A stretch of DNA of 25,787 nt from Frankiales bacterium (GTDB lineage: Bacteria; Actinomycetota; Actinomycetes; Mycobacteriales; SCTD01): the NCBI GenBank assembly GCA_025966295.1, contig JAOPVD010000378.1:1-25787 (forward strand). Reading direction: 5' to 3'. The notes under the pieces are model-generated. The model did not search any database. It saw only the letters and a program-made list of their open reading frames with translations, and was not told the origin of the DNA. Both the position numbers and the translations under genes were made by a program. Positions 1 through 8,540 of this stretch are shown here, piece after piece (the stretch's first letter is position 1; every line of letters begins with the position of its first letter).

Positions 1-86
1 AGTGGGCAGCCGCATACAGAGCCAGCGCGCCGAGCACCTGACCGACAGCCTGGCCGGGCCATCGGCTCCTGTCATTGAAGAAGTAG
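1..86. repeat. 86-bp inverted duplication, left copy
   Basis: Bases 1-86 are the exact reverse complement of 3740-3825; I compared them base by base. The copy may extend further left outside the window. On the plus strand it encodes GSRIQSQRAEHLTDSLAG, matching the start of the broken gene at 3526-3824. Confidence 0.95.
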
Positions 87-1113
87 CCGCGTAGATCTCG
101 CGGGCGAGGTAGCGCTTGAGGCAGCGAATGATTTCTGGCTTGGTCTTTCCTTGGGCGGTGCGCCTGGCGACGTAGGCCTTGGTGCGTGGGTCGTAGCTCA
201 TCCGGACAATCACGATGCGCCACAGGGCTGAGTTCGCTGCTCGGTCACCACCGCGGTTGAGCCGGTGCCTGGTGATCTTCCCGCTGCTGGCGGGGATGGG
301 ATTGCTGCCGCAAAGGGCCGCGAAGGCGCGCTCATCGCTCAGGCGCTGCGGGTTGTCGCCGGCGGTCACGAGCAGAGTCCCCGCGATTTCTGGCCCGACG
401 CCCTTGATGGCGACCAGCTCGGGCGCCACCGTCTCGGTGATGCGGCGCAGCCGCGCGTTGACGTCTTCCAGCTGCTCCTGCAGGTGCAGGACCCGCTGCG
501 CGAGAGCGCGCAGCGACAGCCGGGTCATGGCCGCGAGGCTGTCGTCGTCGGAGCGGACGCGAAAGGCGGCACACACCTCCAGCAACTCATTGCGCTTCAG
601 GCCGGCCAGGCGCGAGCGCAGGTCCTGCGGGGCGGTCACCAGCAGCTGGTGGATCTGCTTCAGGGCTTGGGTGCGTGCCTTGTTCGCGCTGCGCTGCACC
701 GCTTTGAGCATGCGCAGCGCCTCGACCGGCCCGTCGTGGCTCTTAGGAACGGCTGTCGCTTCACCGCTCTGCACAGCCCGAGCGGCAGCGATCGCATCGA
801 CGACATCGGTCTTGCCGAACCTGCGGCGGACCTGCCTATTCGGGCGGGCCACCTCGAGCACCTCCACCTCCTGCTCGAGCAGGTGCCGGCTCAGGCCGGT
901 GCCGTAGGAGCCGGTCCCTTCGACGCCGATCTTGTCGACCCGACCAAAGGAGGTGAGCCAGCTCAGCAGTTGCCGGTAGCCGGCCACCGTCGTCGGGAAC
1001 GACTGCGTACCTAGGACCTGTCCGAGCTGGTCGAGCGCGGCCGCGACGTGCTGGTCCTGATGGGTGTCGACGCCGCCGGTGACGACGACGTCGGCGAGTG
1101 CGATGGTGGTCAT
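1..1113 (-). CDS. IS110-family transposase A (3' end runs off window)
   Basis: DEDD-type recombinase of the IS110 family, which moves its element using an element-encoded guide (bridge) RNA. Reading from ATG at 1113 the frame is open to base 1 (371 codons). The N-terminal RuvC-like domain shows D16 (GGVDTHQD), E65 (GVEGTGSY), D103 and D106 (KTDVVDA). The C-terminal Tnp_20-like domain carries the SSGKITRHRLNRGG block with the serine nucleophile region. An AAGGACGG stretch precedes the ATG. The recognisable protein ends at about residue 342 (EIIRCLKRYLAREIY, near base 87). After that the frame runs into a block duplicated at 3740-3825. From that copy, six more residues (ALGVAH) and a TAA would lie just left of the window. 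The IS therefore seems to borrow its stop codon from flanking DNA. Confidence 0.9.
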   Translation of the reverse strand, partial: MTTIALADVVVTGGVDTHQDQHVAAALDQLGQVLGTQSFPTTVAGYRQLLSWLTSFGRVDKIGVEGTGSYGTGLSRHLLEQEVEVLEVARPNRQVRRRFGKTDVVDAIAAARAVQSGEATAVPKSHDGPVEALRMLKAVQRSANKARTQALKQIHQLLVTAPQDLRSRLAGLKRNELLEVCAAFRVRSDDDSLAAMTRLSLRALAQRVLHLQEQLEDVNARLRRITETVAPELVAIKGVGPEIAGTLLVTAGDNPQRLSDERAFAALCGSNPIPASSGKITRHRLNRGGDRAANSALWRIVIVRMSYDPRTKAYVARRTAQGKTKPEIIRCLKRYLAREIYAATSSMTGADGPARLSVRCSARWLCMRLPT

Positions 1114-1330
1114 GTCCGTCCTTCTGGCTAAGGGCAAGGGCGGGCACGGCACGTGCTGACGGTCGGACAGGACAGGGACGGGCCTGTTGCAGCAGGCTCC
1201 TACTAGGTCACTTCCACCAGACGGCCGAGCCAAGGTGACTCCCGCCCGGTCGACGGATCACTTACAGGGCAACCCGTAGGTGCCAGCCGTTACTTAGAGT
1301 CAGACCGGGCGGGAGATCACCCCAGATCCA
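87..1330 (-). mobile_element. IS110-family element A (approximate limits)
   Basis: The left limit is inferred from the point where the sequence becomes an exact inverted copy of 3740-3825, which is not transposase-like. The right limit is only approximate: the non-coding leader upstream of the transposase start (1114 to about 1330) should belong to the element. IS110 elements lack terminal inverted repeats, so the ends cannot be read from symmetry. Confidence 0.45.
1239..1315 (-). ncRNA. candidate IS110 bridge-RNA leader
   Basis: The non-coding region just upstream of transposase A contains a perfect 13-bp inverted repeat: CTCCCGCCCGGTC at 1239-1251 and its complement at 1303-1315, enclosing 51 nt. 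Transcribed with the transposase (minus strand), this makes a long stem closing a large internal loop. IS110-group elements encode their guide RNA in this leader position, so the location fits. The target-binding and donor-binding loops were not assigned; the call rests on position and structure only. Confidence 0.35.
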
Positions 1331-1428
1331 ACATCCCTGCCGTTCTCCGCTGTCCCTTCAGGGACGTCAGGGAGGTTGAGAAGCGTCGTTACACATCATC
1401 TTGCCATGATCTTGAAGTGCCACTTGAT

Positions 1429-1539
1429 CTAGACCTGACAACGGCCGAGAACGCCGAGCGACTCAGGCAGGTCGGGTGCCACATCGGAGAGAGCCTCGAC
1501 CAGCGGCAGAAGAGCACGTTGTGGAGAGCCGAATGTCAC
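1429..1539 (-). CDS. small ORF or gene fragment after the membrane protein
   Basis: A 36-residue frame starting at GTG 1539 and ending in TAG at 1431-1429. It is in the same frame as the upstream membrane protein, whose TGA is at 1587-1585. The whole inter-stop frame (1584-1429) reads like real protein (ILFVTFGSPQRALLPLVEAL), with well-spaced hydrophobic residues. It could be a separate tiny protein, the tail of a longer protein cut by the TGA, or a remnant. No family is recognised and there is no clear ribosome-binding site. Confidence 0.3.
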   Translation of the reverse strand: MTFGSPQRALLPLVEALSDVAPDLPESLGVLGRCQV

Positions 1540-1584
1540 GAACAGAATTGGCCTGCTGTGCCCTGCAGCGGTGACCGGGTCGGG

Positions 1585-2805
1585 TCACAGGGTCAGCGTG
1601 TACGTGCGGTCCTCAGCGAGTGCGTCGTCCTCTTCCATGGGCGGCTCGCTGAACGTGACCCTTGTCGCGGCCACCGGGAGCGTCAGTGTGAACGCGCCCC
1701 GTGCCGGCGCGCCCGGATGGACCTGCAACACCCCAGCGTCCTCGTAGCCTTCGCCGACAGCCGACCAGCACATGGTCCCCTCGAAGACGGAAGCGCTGCC
1801 GTGCAGCACCCATGACCCGCCCTCCCGTTCGGCCGGCGCGACCTGGATCACGGGACGTTGGTCCAAGCTAACTGCCGTGGTGCCGGACCATGACGGAACG
1901 AGCTCGCTGTAGAAGGACGCGACCATCGAGAGAAAGGCCCGCTTCCGGTTGTGCTGCTCAAGGCGAAATGCGAGCCGCTCCGCGTGCACGCTGCCGTACT
2001 GGTCGTGCTCCGGGATGTAGCCGCTGAAGGACTGGGCGAGCCGCGCGAGCGACTCCTCGTCGGAGATGGGAGTGGCCGCCGACATCTGCGCGACCCCGTA
2101 GGTCCCAGCCGGAAGGACCTTGCCCCGCCAGCGCTCCAGGCGCCGCAACGCCCGAGGCCGCTGCAGGGCCTCAGCTGCAACGATCGCCTGCAGCAGCGAT
2201 GGATCGGTCTGATGCCATACGGCCGCGTCGGCTGTCAGATGCCACAGGCGGTCACCCACGTCGCGACGGGCACGTTCCAGCAGCGTTTCATCCGACACGT
2301 CCTTGCGGCCCAACGACTGCAGCGACACGGCAAGCACCGCGGCGAACAGGCCTGTCCATGCGGCGGTCGCCAGGTCCCCGGGCCGCGGGACCACGGAGTT
2401 CAAGTGTGGGCCGGCCAGGATCGCGGCCTCACACGCAGCCGTAACAAGGATGCTCGACATACCGTAGAAAAAGAGCATGTTCGCCCGGTTCTCCCCTGAG
2501 CCTCTACGTCGCAGCAAGCTCACCGTCGCCCGCCCGTTCGTAACGGCCAGGTGCAGCACACCGAGCAGCACGACCGCCGCGACCGGATGGGCGCTGAGGC
2601 GGCGGCAGGAGACGTTCACGAACACACCCACCGCGAATACGGGCAAGGTCCTGAAGGCCAGGTAACGCGACAAGCCTTGGCTTACGTAGGACTCCAGCGC
2701 ACCACGCAGGGTGGAGTAATTCTCCGGCCACCTCAGACGGACGCTCCGGAAGAACAGTGTGAGGAAGGCGGCGCCCAGAGCCGCTGCAACAATGGTGCGC
2801 TGCAC
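1585..2805 (-). CDS. polytopic membrane protein, transglycosylase-like and Gmad2-like domains
   Basis: 406 residues from GTG at 2805. I chose this start because GGAGG lies 8 nt upstream; the frame is open to 2961 but that N-terminus is unlike a protein. Hydrophobic segments lie at about residues 5-19, 54-67, 74-89, 108-132 and 146-164. Residues 203-262 (LLQAIVAAEALQ ... AGTYGVAQMS) resemble the lytic-transglycosylase pattern of a catalytic Glu (E212) followed by a G-x-x-Q loop. Residues about 333-395 (VLHGSASVFEGTM ... GAFTLTL) resemble the Gmad2 immunoglobulin-like domain of sporulation and envelope proteins. An envelope role is inferred: both soluble parts would face the wall if the topology allows. 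Family assignment is tentative; the gene itself is convincing. It is flanked by IS110 genes and has no obvious partner. Confidence 0.7.
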   Translation of the reverse strand: MQRTIVAAALGAAFLTLFFRSVRLRWPENYSTLRGALESYVSQGLSRYLAFRTLPVFAVGVFVNVSCRRLSAHPVAAVVLLGVLHLAVTNGRATVSLLRRRGSGENRANMLFFYGMSSILVTAACEAAILAGPHLNSVVPRPGDLATAAWTGLFAAVLAVSLQSLGRKDVSDETLLERARRDVGDRLWHLTADAAVWHQTDPSLLQAIVAAEALQRPRALRRLERWRGKVLPAGTYGVAQMSAATPISDEESLARLAQSFSGYIPEHDQYGSVHAERLAFRLEQHNRKRAFLSMVASFYSELVPSWSGTTAVSLDQRPVIQVAPAEREGGSWVLHGSASVFEGTMCWSAVGEGYEDAGVLQVHPGAPARGAFTLTLPVAATRVTFSEPPMEEDDALAEDRTYTLTL

Positions 2806-3076
2806 CGGCACCCCCTCCGTTTCGACAACCGTGCCAGCTGAAGGGTACGGAAGGCTTGCGCGTAGGGGCCAGCGCAAGTATCGGGCCTTCGGGTGGGGCC
2901 CGCCCGAGCGGCCAGAGGGCAACCTTTGCGGGTGCCGAACGATCTCGGACGTCCCGGTCACGGCTGCCGCACAGGCACAGGCACCGGCGCCGTGCGGCAG
3001 AAGCGGACGTTCTTCGGTTACGGTTGCGCCGAGCCGGCCTTCGAGGCCTTGTGGGGCTGAACGTCATCAGGCGTGA

Positions 3077-3334
3077 ACCGCGCACCGGGCGGGATGTGAG
3101 TCCGGCGGGTGCGACGAGTCCTGGGACGTCGACATTCTCGAGTGCTCCAAGATCGCCTATGCGGATCGCTGGCACGCACTGGTCGCGATGCGAGTCATCT
3201 CGCGCGCCTACGAGCAGCGCGGCCGCCCTGGCCCGCGGGGCGCATACCTCTGCCGACCGTGCGGAAGTTGGCATCTCACCTCTGCGAAGAGAGTCCAGAC
3301 GGCCCCGTGGATGAAGCCGCGCACGACGCGCTGA
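3077..3334 (+). pseudogene. zinc-ribbon-like small protein, start missing
   Basis: The frame between a TGA at 3074-3076 and a TGA at 3332-3334 gives 85 residues with no usable start codon at its head. It reads C-x-S-K ... Y-x-C-R-x-C-G-S-W-H-L-T (LECSKIAYADRWHALVAMRV, then AYLCRPCGSWHLTS). This spaced-cysteine pattern with a WHLT tail is common in small actinobacterial and phage proteins of unknown function. The absence of a start, and the IS-rich surroundings, suggest an N-terminally truncated remnant. A frameshift just upstream is the alternative. Confidence 0.5.
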
Positions 3335-3525
3335 CTGCGGCGTGAGCGGACGTTCACCGGCACGGCCGGCCGCCTCGGATGCCCGCACCGGGGCGGGTGC
3401 GAGCACCTGAGCCGCCCCCGTCACCCAGAGCCGGTCTTCTGCTCGGCTGCGGACCACGGCGCAAAGCACGCTCCAGCGCGTGGTCGCATTAACGGCCACC
3501 CGGCGCGACCAAGGCTGGTCGAAGG

Positions 3526-3824
3526 TCACGCGTCGCACCTCGTCCACTGCCCCGAGGTCAGGTCCAGGATCAGCGAGCTGTCGGCGGTTCGGATCCCGGC
3601 GTCCAGAGTCAGTGCCGCGGTGCCCAGCACCGACAGCAGGGTGTTGCGGACGGGCCGGACGCGCTCACGCTCGGCCACCATGCGGGCTCGAGGTACCAGC
3701 CGTCCACCGTGGATGTCGGGACAGCAGGATCTATGCGTCCTACTTCTTCAATGACAGGAGCCGATGGCCCGGCCAGGCTGTCGGTCAGGTGCTCGGCGCG
3801 CTGGCTCTGTATGCGGCTGCCCAC
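3526..3824 (-). pseudogene. frameshifted hypothetical gene
   Basis: The first half reads from GTG at 3824 (GSRIQSQRAEHLTDSLAG ... STVDGWYL). The second half continues in another frame (ARMVAERERVRPVRNTLLSV ... LILDLTSGQWTRCDA), ending at a TGA at 3528-3526. Joining the two near base 3690 (one base missing in CT-CGAGCC) gives a coherent protein of about 99 residues with no recognised family. The first 86 bp are the right copy of the inverted duplication. The gene is cut off upstream by the DNA leading to transposase B. Confidence 0.4.
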
Positions 3825-3825
3825 T
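3740..3825. repeat. 86-bp inverted duplication, right copy
   Basis: Exact reverse complement of 1-86. It lies just upstream of the second IS110 element. Identity breaks at 3739, where the flank (GATCTATGCGTC) only loosely resembles the end of transposase A. Confidence 0.95.
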
Positions 3826-3849
3826 GCTCTCGGTGTGGCTCACTAACGG

Positions 3850-5150
3850 GGTGCTGACCGCCGGGCATCGCCTGGTGAGGAGTGGCTCAAGAGGGGTCTG
3901 CTTCGCCCGAAGTAGCACTGCCCTCCTCGCCGTCCCAACGGTTGAAGGAGGAGCGCGTGCCTGCAGTGATGATCGGTGTCGACCCGCACAAGCGCAGCAA
4001 CACCGTGCTGGTGCTCGATGCCTCAGAGCGCGTCCTCGCGACCCAGCGGTTCGACAACGACCGTGAGGGCTATCGCGAGCTGAAGAAGTTCGCCAAGACC
4101 TGGAAGTCCCGGACCTGGGCCGTCGAAGGTGCGCACGGCTGCGGCCTCGGTCTGGCCCAACGGCTCGCTGCTGAGGGCGAGACCGTGCTGAACGTGCCGG
4201 CGAAACTGTCGGCCCGCGTCCGGGCTCTTGGTGGTGGCAGTGGCCGCAAGACCGACGACACCGACGCGTTCGCCGTCGCCGTTGCTGGTCTGCGCGGCCG
4301 CAACCTCGAGGTCGTCCAGCCCGACGACACCGCGACCGTCTTCAAGCTGCTCTCGGACCGGCGGCAGCAGCTCGTCGAGCAGCGCATCGCGACCGTGAAC
4401 CGGCTGCACCAGCTGATCCAAGAACTCCTGCCTGGTGGGGCGTCCAAGCGACTGACGGCCAAGAAGGCCCGCGAGCTGCTCTCTACGATCCGACCTCGCC
4501 AGACGGTCGCGAAGACCCGCAAGTCACTCGCGCTCGAGCAACTCACCGACCTCGAGGACCTGGACGCGAAGCTCAAGCAGATCGCCGACCGGATCGGCCA
4601 GGTCCTGCACGAGCACCCCAGCCACGTCCAGCAGATCCACGGCATCGGCGCCGTCACGACCGCCGTGGTGCTCGGCGAGGTCGGGGACGTTCGACGCTTC
4701 CCGAGCAAGCACCACTTCGCCAGCTACACCGGCACCGCACCGATCGACGCCAGCAGCGGCGACACCATCCGGCACCGCCTCAACCGCGGCGGCAACCGCC
4801 GGCTCAACTTCGTCCTGCACGTCGCCGCGAACGTCCAGCTCGCCACCCACCACCCCGACGGCTACGCCTACTACCAACGCAAACGGGCCGCCGGCAAAAG
4901 CCACCTCGAAGCCATGCGCTGCCTCAAGCGACGGCTGTGCGACGTCGTCTTCCGGGCCCTCCTCGAGGATCTCGCCGACCGTCAGGTGGCGGACCCGGTA
5001 GGACACTCGGGGGCGACTCTTCAATCCAGCGCGTCTGACCCAACCCCGATGGTCAGCCCTTCGGATCAGTCACAACCCGGGCCCGCCACGCCCGACGCTA
5101 CGCCTCGACGACGCTCCTCGAAAGTGCCCGCTTGACGTAGAGGGGAGCCG
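3850..5150 (+). mobile_element. IS110-family element B (approximate limits)
   Basis: Inferred from the transposase at 3957-5135 plus short leaders. The left side begins where the broken gene of 3526-3824 stops; the right side falls in the 190-bp gap before hsdR. No terminal inverted repeats are seen, as expected for this family, so both ends are estimates. Confidence 0.45.
3957..5135 (+). CDS. IS110-family transposase B
   Basis: 392 residues from GTG at 3957, chosen because AAGGAGGAG sits just upstream; the frame is open from 3882. The DEDD catalytic set is visible: D9 (MIGVDPHKR), E57 (WAVEGAHG), D100 and D103 (KTDDTDAF). The central coiled-coil region (residues about 125-225) is followed by the Tnp_20-like domain (IHGIGAVTTAVVLGEVGD, then TAPIDASSGDTIRHRLNRGG) with the serine nucleophile in DASSG. 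The tail after about residue 340 is a Pro/Ser-rich extension. It is a different lineage from transposase A and appears intact. The element lies downstream of the convergent hsdR gene. Confidence 0.93.
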   Translation: MPAVMIGVDPHKRSNTVLVLDASERVLATQRFDNDREGYRELKKFAKTWKSRTWAVEGAHGCGLGLAQRLAAEGETVLNVPAKLSARVRALGGGSGRKTDDTDAFAVAVAGLRGRNLEVVQPDDTATVFKLLSDRRQQLVEQRIATVNRLHQLIQELLPGGASKRLTAKKARELLSTIRPRQTVAKTRKSLALEQLTDLEDLDAKLKQIADRIGQVLHEHPSHVQQIHGIGAVTTAVVLGEVGDVRRFPSKHHFASYTGTAPIDASSGDTIRHRLNRGGNRRLNFVLHVAANVQLATHHPDGYAYYQRKRAAGKSHLEAMRCLKRRLCDVVFRALLEDLADRQVADPVGHSGATLQSSASDPTPMVSPSDQSQPGPATPDATPRRRSSKVPA

Positions 5151-5324
5151 TTATGCAACCGGCCCCCGCATCAAGGGGCAGATCAGAGTTGGTGCCATGG
5201 CCAGGGAATGCTGAATTTTCGGACGTGCACTCCGCGAGTGAGCCCGGCAGCGTCTGCTGTTTGATCGCCGTGGCGTGGAGGAAGCTCTGGCCCACCCACC
5301 AGCAGCCCTTCAGTCGTCTCGGCA

Positions 5325-8300
5325 TCAGCCGTCGGATGTGTTGCGGCGGCGTTCGGAGTAGCGCGGGGCCATCCACTCCATCTGCTCCATCACGAGCTTG
5401 ATCGCGTCGGGCTGCTTGTCCGGCGGGTAGCCGTGCTTCACAAGCAGCCGCTTGATCGAGGTCCGCAGCTTGGCCCGGACATCGTCGCGGACCGTCCAGT
5501 CGGTGCGGATGTCACGTTGCATCACCGCGACGAGCTCGCGGGCGATGTCGGCGAGCACGCCCTCGCCCATAACGTCGACGGCGGCTTCGTTCGTGGCGAC
5601 AGCATCGAAGAAGGCGAGCTGGTCTTCGTCCAGCGGGGGCGAGAACTTCTGCCCGCGGGCAGCCTCGGCGACGACCTCCTTGGCCAGCTCGATCAGCTCG
5701 GCGATGACCTCGGCGGAGGTGAGCTGCTGGTTGGTGTACTTGCGCATCAGGTCGTTGATCCGCTCGGAGAACGCCCGCTGCCGCAGCGCGTTGTGCCCGG
5801 TGGCCTTCGCGGACTCCTCGTGGATCAGCGCCCGCAGCGCCTCGATCGCGATGTGCGGGTTGGGCGCCTCCTGGGTCTGCTTCACGAACGCCGGGCCCAA
5901 GTCCATCAGGCTCGGCTTGGGCATTCCCGCGGCCTCGTAGATGTCCAGCACGTCCCCACTCGCGGTGGAGGTCGCGATGAGCTGGCTCAGCAGCCGCGCG
6001 ATGTCCTCGGGCACGGGCTCGCCGCGGGCCTGGCGATCGGCCGCGTCGAGCTTGGCCATCCATACGCGGACTTCCTCGAAGTACTGAACGTCGGGCCTCA
6101 GGACCTGGACATCGGGATGGTTCGAACACAGCGCCCAGGCGCGGGCCAGCAGCCGCGCGAGGCGACGGAAGGCGTCGGCGAGGGTCTCCTCACCTTCCTC
6201 TACCTGGTTCCCTGCGGTGCGGGGGTCGCGGAGGTGGTTCACCATCCCCTGCACGACGTGGAGGTAGGCGCGGGCATCGCCGCGTGACCGGCGGTCGGTG
6301 AAGATCGCCTTCCAGTCGTAACCAGCGACCAGGTCACCGAGTGCGGCGACGAGCTCAATGGTCGGTTGGATCTCGTCGCCGGTGCTGCGTCCCATCGGCT
6401 TGGAAGCCTGGTCCTGAGCCGAGTAGACCTCCAAGGCACTCTTGAGGTTCTCGGCCAGCGGGGCGTAGGCGACGAGCAGGCCGTCCTGCTTGCCGCGGAA
6501 GGTGCGGTTGACACGGGCCAGGGTCTGCATGAGCAGCGCGCCCTTGAGCGGCCGGTCGAGGTAGAGGGTATGCAGCGGCGGCGCGTCGAAGCCGGTGAGC
6601 ATCATGTCCTTGACGATCACGATCTCGAGCTCGTCGTCGGGGTTCTTCAACCGCTCCTTGATCGCCTTGTTCTGCGACGGTCGGCGCACGTGCTCCACCA
6701 CCGGAGAGACGTCGGAGGGGGTCCCGGAGTAGACGACCTTGATCTTGCCGGTGGCGATGTCGTCGGTGTGCCAGTCGGGCCGCTGAGCGATGATCGCGGC
6801 GTAAAGGTTGGCGCAGATCTCGCGGGTCGCCCCGACGATCAGCGTCTTGCCCGGCCCGTCGAGGAACGGACGCATGGCCCTGCTGCGGTTCTCCCAGTGC
6901 GCGACCAGGTCCTCGGCCAGTGCGGTGATCCGTTGCGGGGCGCCGTAGACGGCGTTGACGACAGCGACGCTCTGCTCGATTCGGGCGCGCTCGACGTCGT
7001 CAAGGCCCTCGGTGAGCACGTCGGCGACCTCGTCGAGGTCCTTCTCGGTGACGCCACTGGCCAGAGTGACCTTGATGAGCCGGGGCTCGAAGTACACGGG
7101 GACGGTGGCGCCGTCGTCGACGGCGCGGCTGAGGTCGTAGATGTCGATGTAGTCGCCGAAGACCTCGCGGGTATTGCGGTCGTCAAACGAGATCGGGGTG
7201 CCGGTGAACGCGATCATGGTCGCCCGAGGCAGGGCATCCTTGAGGTGGCGGGCGTAGCCGTCGAGGTCGTCGTAGTGGCTGCGGTGCGCCTCGTCGACCA
7301 CGACGATGATGTTGCGGCGGGCGGAGAGTTGCGGGTGGTCGACGCCAGCTTCCATCTCAGCCTGGCTGCGGGAGAACTTCTGCAGGGTCGTGAAGTAGAT
7401 GCCGCCGGTGGTGCGCTGGATGAGCTCCTCGCGCAGCTGCTCCCGGCTGGTCACGGCCTGGGGCTTGTCCGCCAGCAGCATGCTCATCTGGAACGCGTCG
7501 AAGAGCTGCTCGTCGAGCTCGGTGCGGTCGGTGATCACCACGATGGTGGGGTTCAGCAGCTTCGGCTCCCGCGCGACCCGGCCGGCGTAGAGCTCCATCT
7601 CCATGGACTTGCCCGAGCCCTGGGTGTGCCAGACGACGCCGGCCTTGCCGTTGCTCTCGACCGCGAGGACAGTGCTGGCCACGGCCTTGGTGACGGCGAA
7701 GTACTGGTGTGGCTTCGCGATGCGCTTCGCGAGACCTGCCGCGCCCTCGTCGAAGGCGACGAAGTCCCGCTGCAGCTGCAGGAAACGCTCCTGGTTCGCG
7801 ATCCCGAACAGCAGCACCTCCAGCGCCGACGCGTACTCGCCGTCAACCTCTTGGTCAAAGCGCACGGGGCGGCCGTCGTCGTCGACGTTCCACGGCGAGA
7901 AGTGGTTCAGCGGCGTGAATGGCGTCCCGTACTGGGCGAAGAGTCCGTCGCTCGCGACGGTGAGCACAGCGAAGCGGAACGCCATCGGGAACTCGCGCAG
8001 GTACGTATGAAGCTGTGCGTGCGCGGCGGCGACGTCGGCCTTGGCGCTGCCGGCCTTCTTGAGCTCCAGCACCGCGACGGGGAGCCCGTTGACGTAGAGC
8101 ACGATGTCGAAGCGGCGCTCGTGGTCCCGGTCGATCAGCGTCACCTGGTTGACGGCGAGCCAGTCGCTCTCGGCCGGGTCCGCGCTGATTAGACGGAGCG
8201 TCGGGTTCTGCTCGACACCGTTCTGATCAGTCCAGCTGAGCCCCCGGTAGCCGGCGACGACCCACTCGTGGATCCGCTGGTTCTCGGTGATGGCGTCCTG

Positions 8301-8540
8301 CGAGCGCGGCGTGAGGATGTCGGCCATCGCCTGGTGCAGCAGGTCCAGTGGCACCGTCGGGTTCAGCCGCCGCAGCGCTTCGAGAAACCGAGAGTTGATG
8401 ACGGGGTCACTCCACGACTCCCGCTCCCCAGTGCCCGGGGCGATCGCGGCCCCCGCTTTCGGGGTCCAGCCGAGTTCGGCCAGCGCCTCCAAAGCGAGCC
8501 GCTCCCAGTCGTCTTCACTCATCTGATCGTCGCCGCTCAT
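5325..8540 (-). CDS. hsdR: type I restriction enzyme R subunit
   Basis: 1071 residues; the motor and nuclease subunit of a type I restriction complex. The frame is open upstream to 8885, but I start at ATG 8540 because it overlaps the hsdS stop (TGATG), the usual coupling arrangement. The N-terminal nuclease domain shows D145 and E159-L-K161 (FDIVLYVNGLPVAVLELK), a complete PD-(D/E)XK set. The superfamily 2 helicase follows: Walker A TQGSGKS at 306-312, DEAH at 416-419, TGTP in motif III, and a motif VI block QTLARVNRTF. The C-terminal helical part (RQKAFSERIND type, then EVIAELIELAKEV) contacts the methylase core in this family. Length is normal and no lesion was found. It is the last gene of the operon. 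Confidence 0.96.
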   Translation of the reverse strand: MSGDDQMSEDDWERLALEALAELGWTPKAGAAIAPGTGERESWSDPVINSRFLEALRRLNPTVPLDLLHQAMADILTPRSQDAITENQRIHEWVVAGYRGLSWTDQNGVEQNPTLRLISADPAESDWLAVNQVTLIDRDHERRFDIVLYVNGLPVAVLELKKAGSAKADVAAAHAQLHTYLREFPMAFRFAVLTVASDGLFAQYGTPFTPLNHFSPWNVDDDGRPVRFDQEVDGEYASALEVLLFGIANQERFLQLQRDFVAFDEGAAGLAKRIAKPHQYFAVTKAVASTVLAVESNGKAGVVWHTQGSGKSMEMELYAGRVAREPKLLNPTIVVITDRTELDEQLFDAFQMSMLLADKPQAVTSREQLREELIQRTTGGIYFTTLQKFSRSQAEMEAGVDHPQLSARRNIIVVVDEAHRSHYDDLDGYARHLKDALPRATMIAFTGTPISFDDRNTREVFGDYIDIYDLSRAVDDGATVPVYFEPRLIKVTLASGVTEKDLDEVADVLTEGLDDVERARIEQSVAVVNAVYGAPQRITALAEDLVAHWENRSRAMRPFLDGPGKTLIVGATREICANLYAAIIAQRPDWHTDDIATGKIKVVYSGTPSDVSPVVEHVRRPSQNKAIKERLKNPDDELEIVIVKDMMLTGFDAPPLHTLYLDRPLKGALLMQTLARVNRTFRGKQDGLLVAYAPLAENLKSALEVYSAQDQASKPMGRSTGDEIQPTIELVAALGDLVAGYDWKAIFTDRRSRGDARAYLHVVQGMVNHLRDPRTAGNQVEEGEETLADAFRRLARLLARAWALCSNHPDVQVLRPDVQYFEEVRVWMAKLDAADRQARGEPVPEDIARLLSQLIATSTASGDVLDIYEAAGMPKPSLMDLGPAFVKQTQEAPNPHIAIEALRALIHEESAKATGHNALRQRAFSERINDLMRKYTNQQLTSAEVIAELIELAKEVVAEAARGQKFSPPLDEDQLAFFDAVATNEAAVDVMGEGVLADIARELVAVMQRDIRTDWTVRDDVRAKLRTSIKRLLVKHGYPPDKQPDAIKLVMEQMEWMAPRYSERRRNTSDG

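Noticed and set aside
2504..3547. 347-codon open frame on minus
   Set aside because: Mostly antisense to the zinc-ribbon remnant and overlapping the membrane gene; Arg/Ala-rich. Only its first 45 or so residues look protein-like, which is too little to call.
6366..8192. 608-codon open frame on plus, antisense to hsdR
   Set aside because: Val/Asp/Gly-rich shadow of the high-GC hsdR gene with no protein-like pattern.
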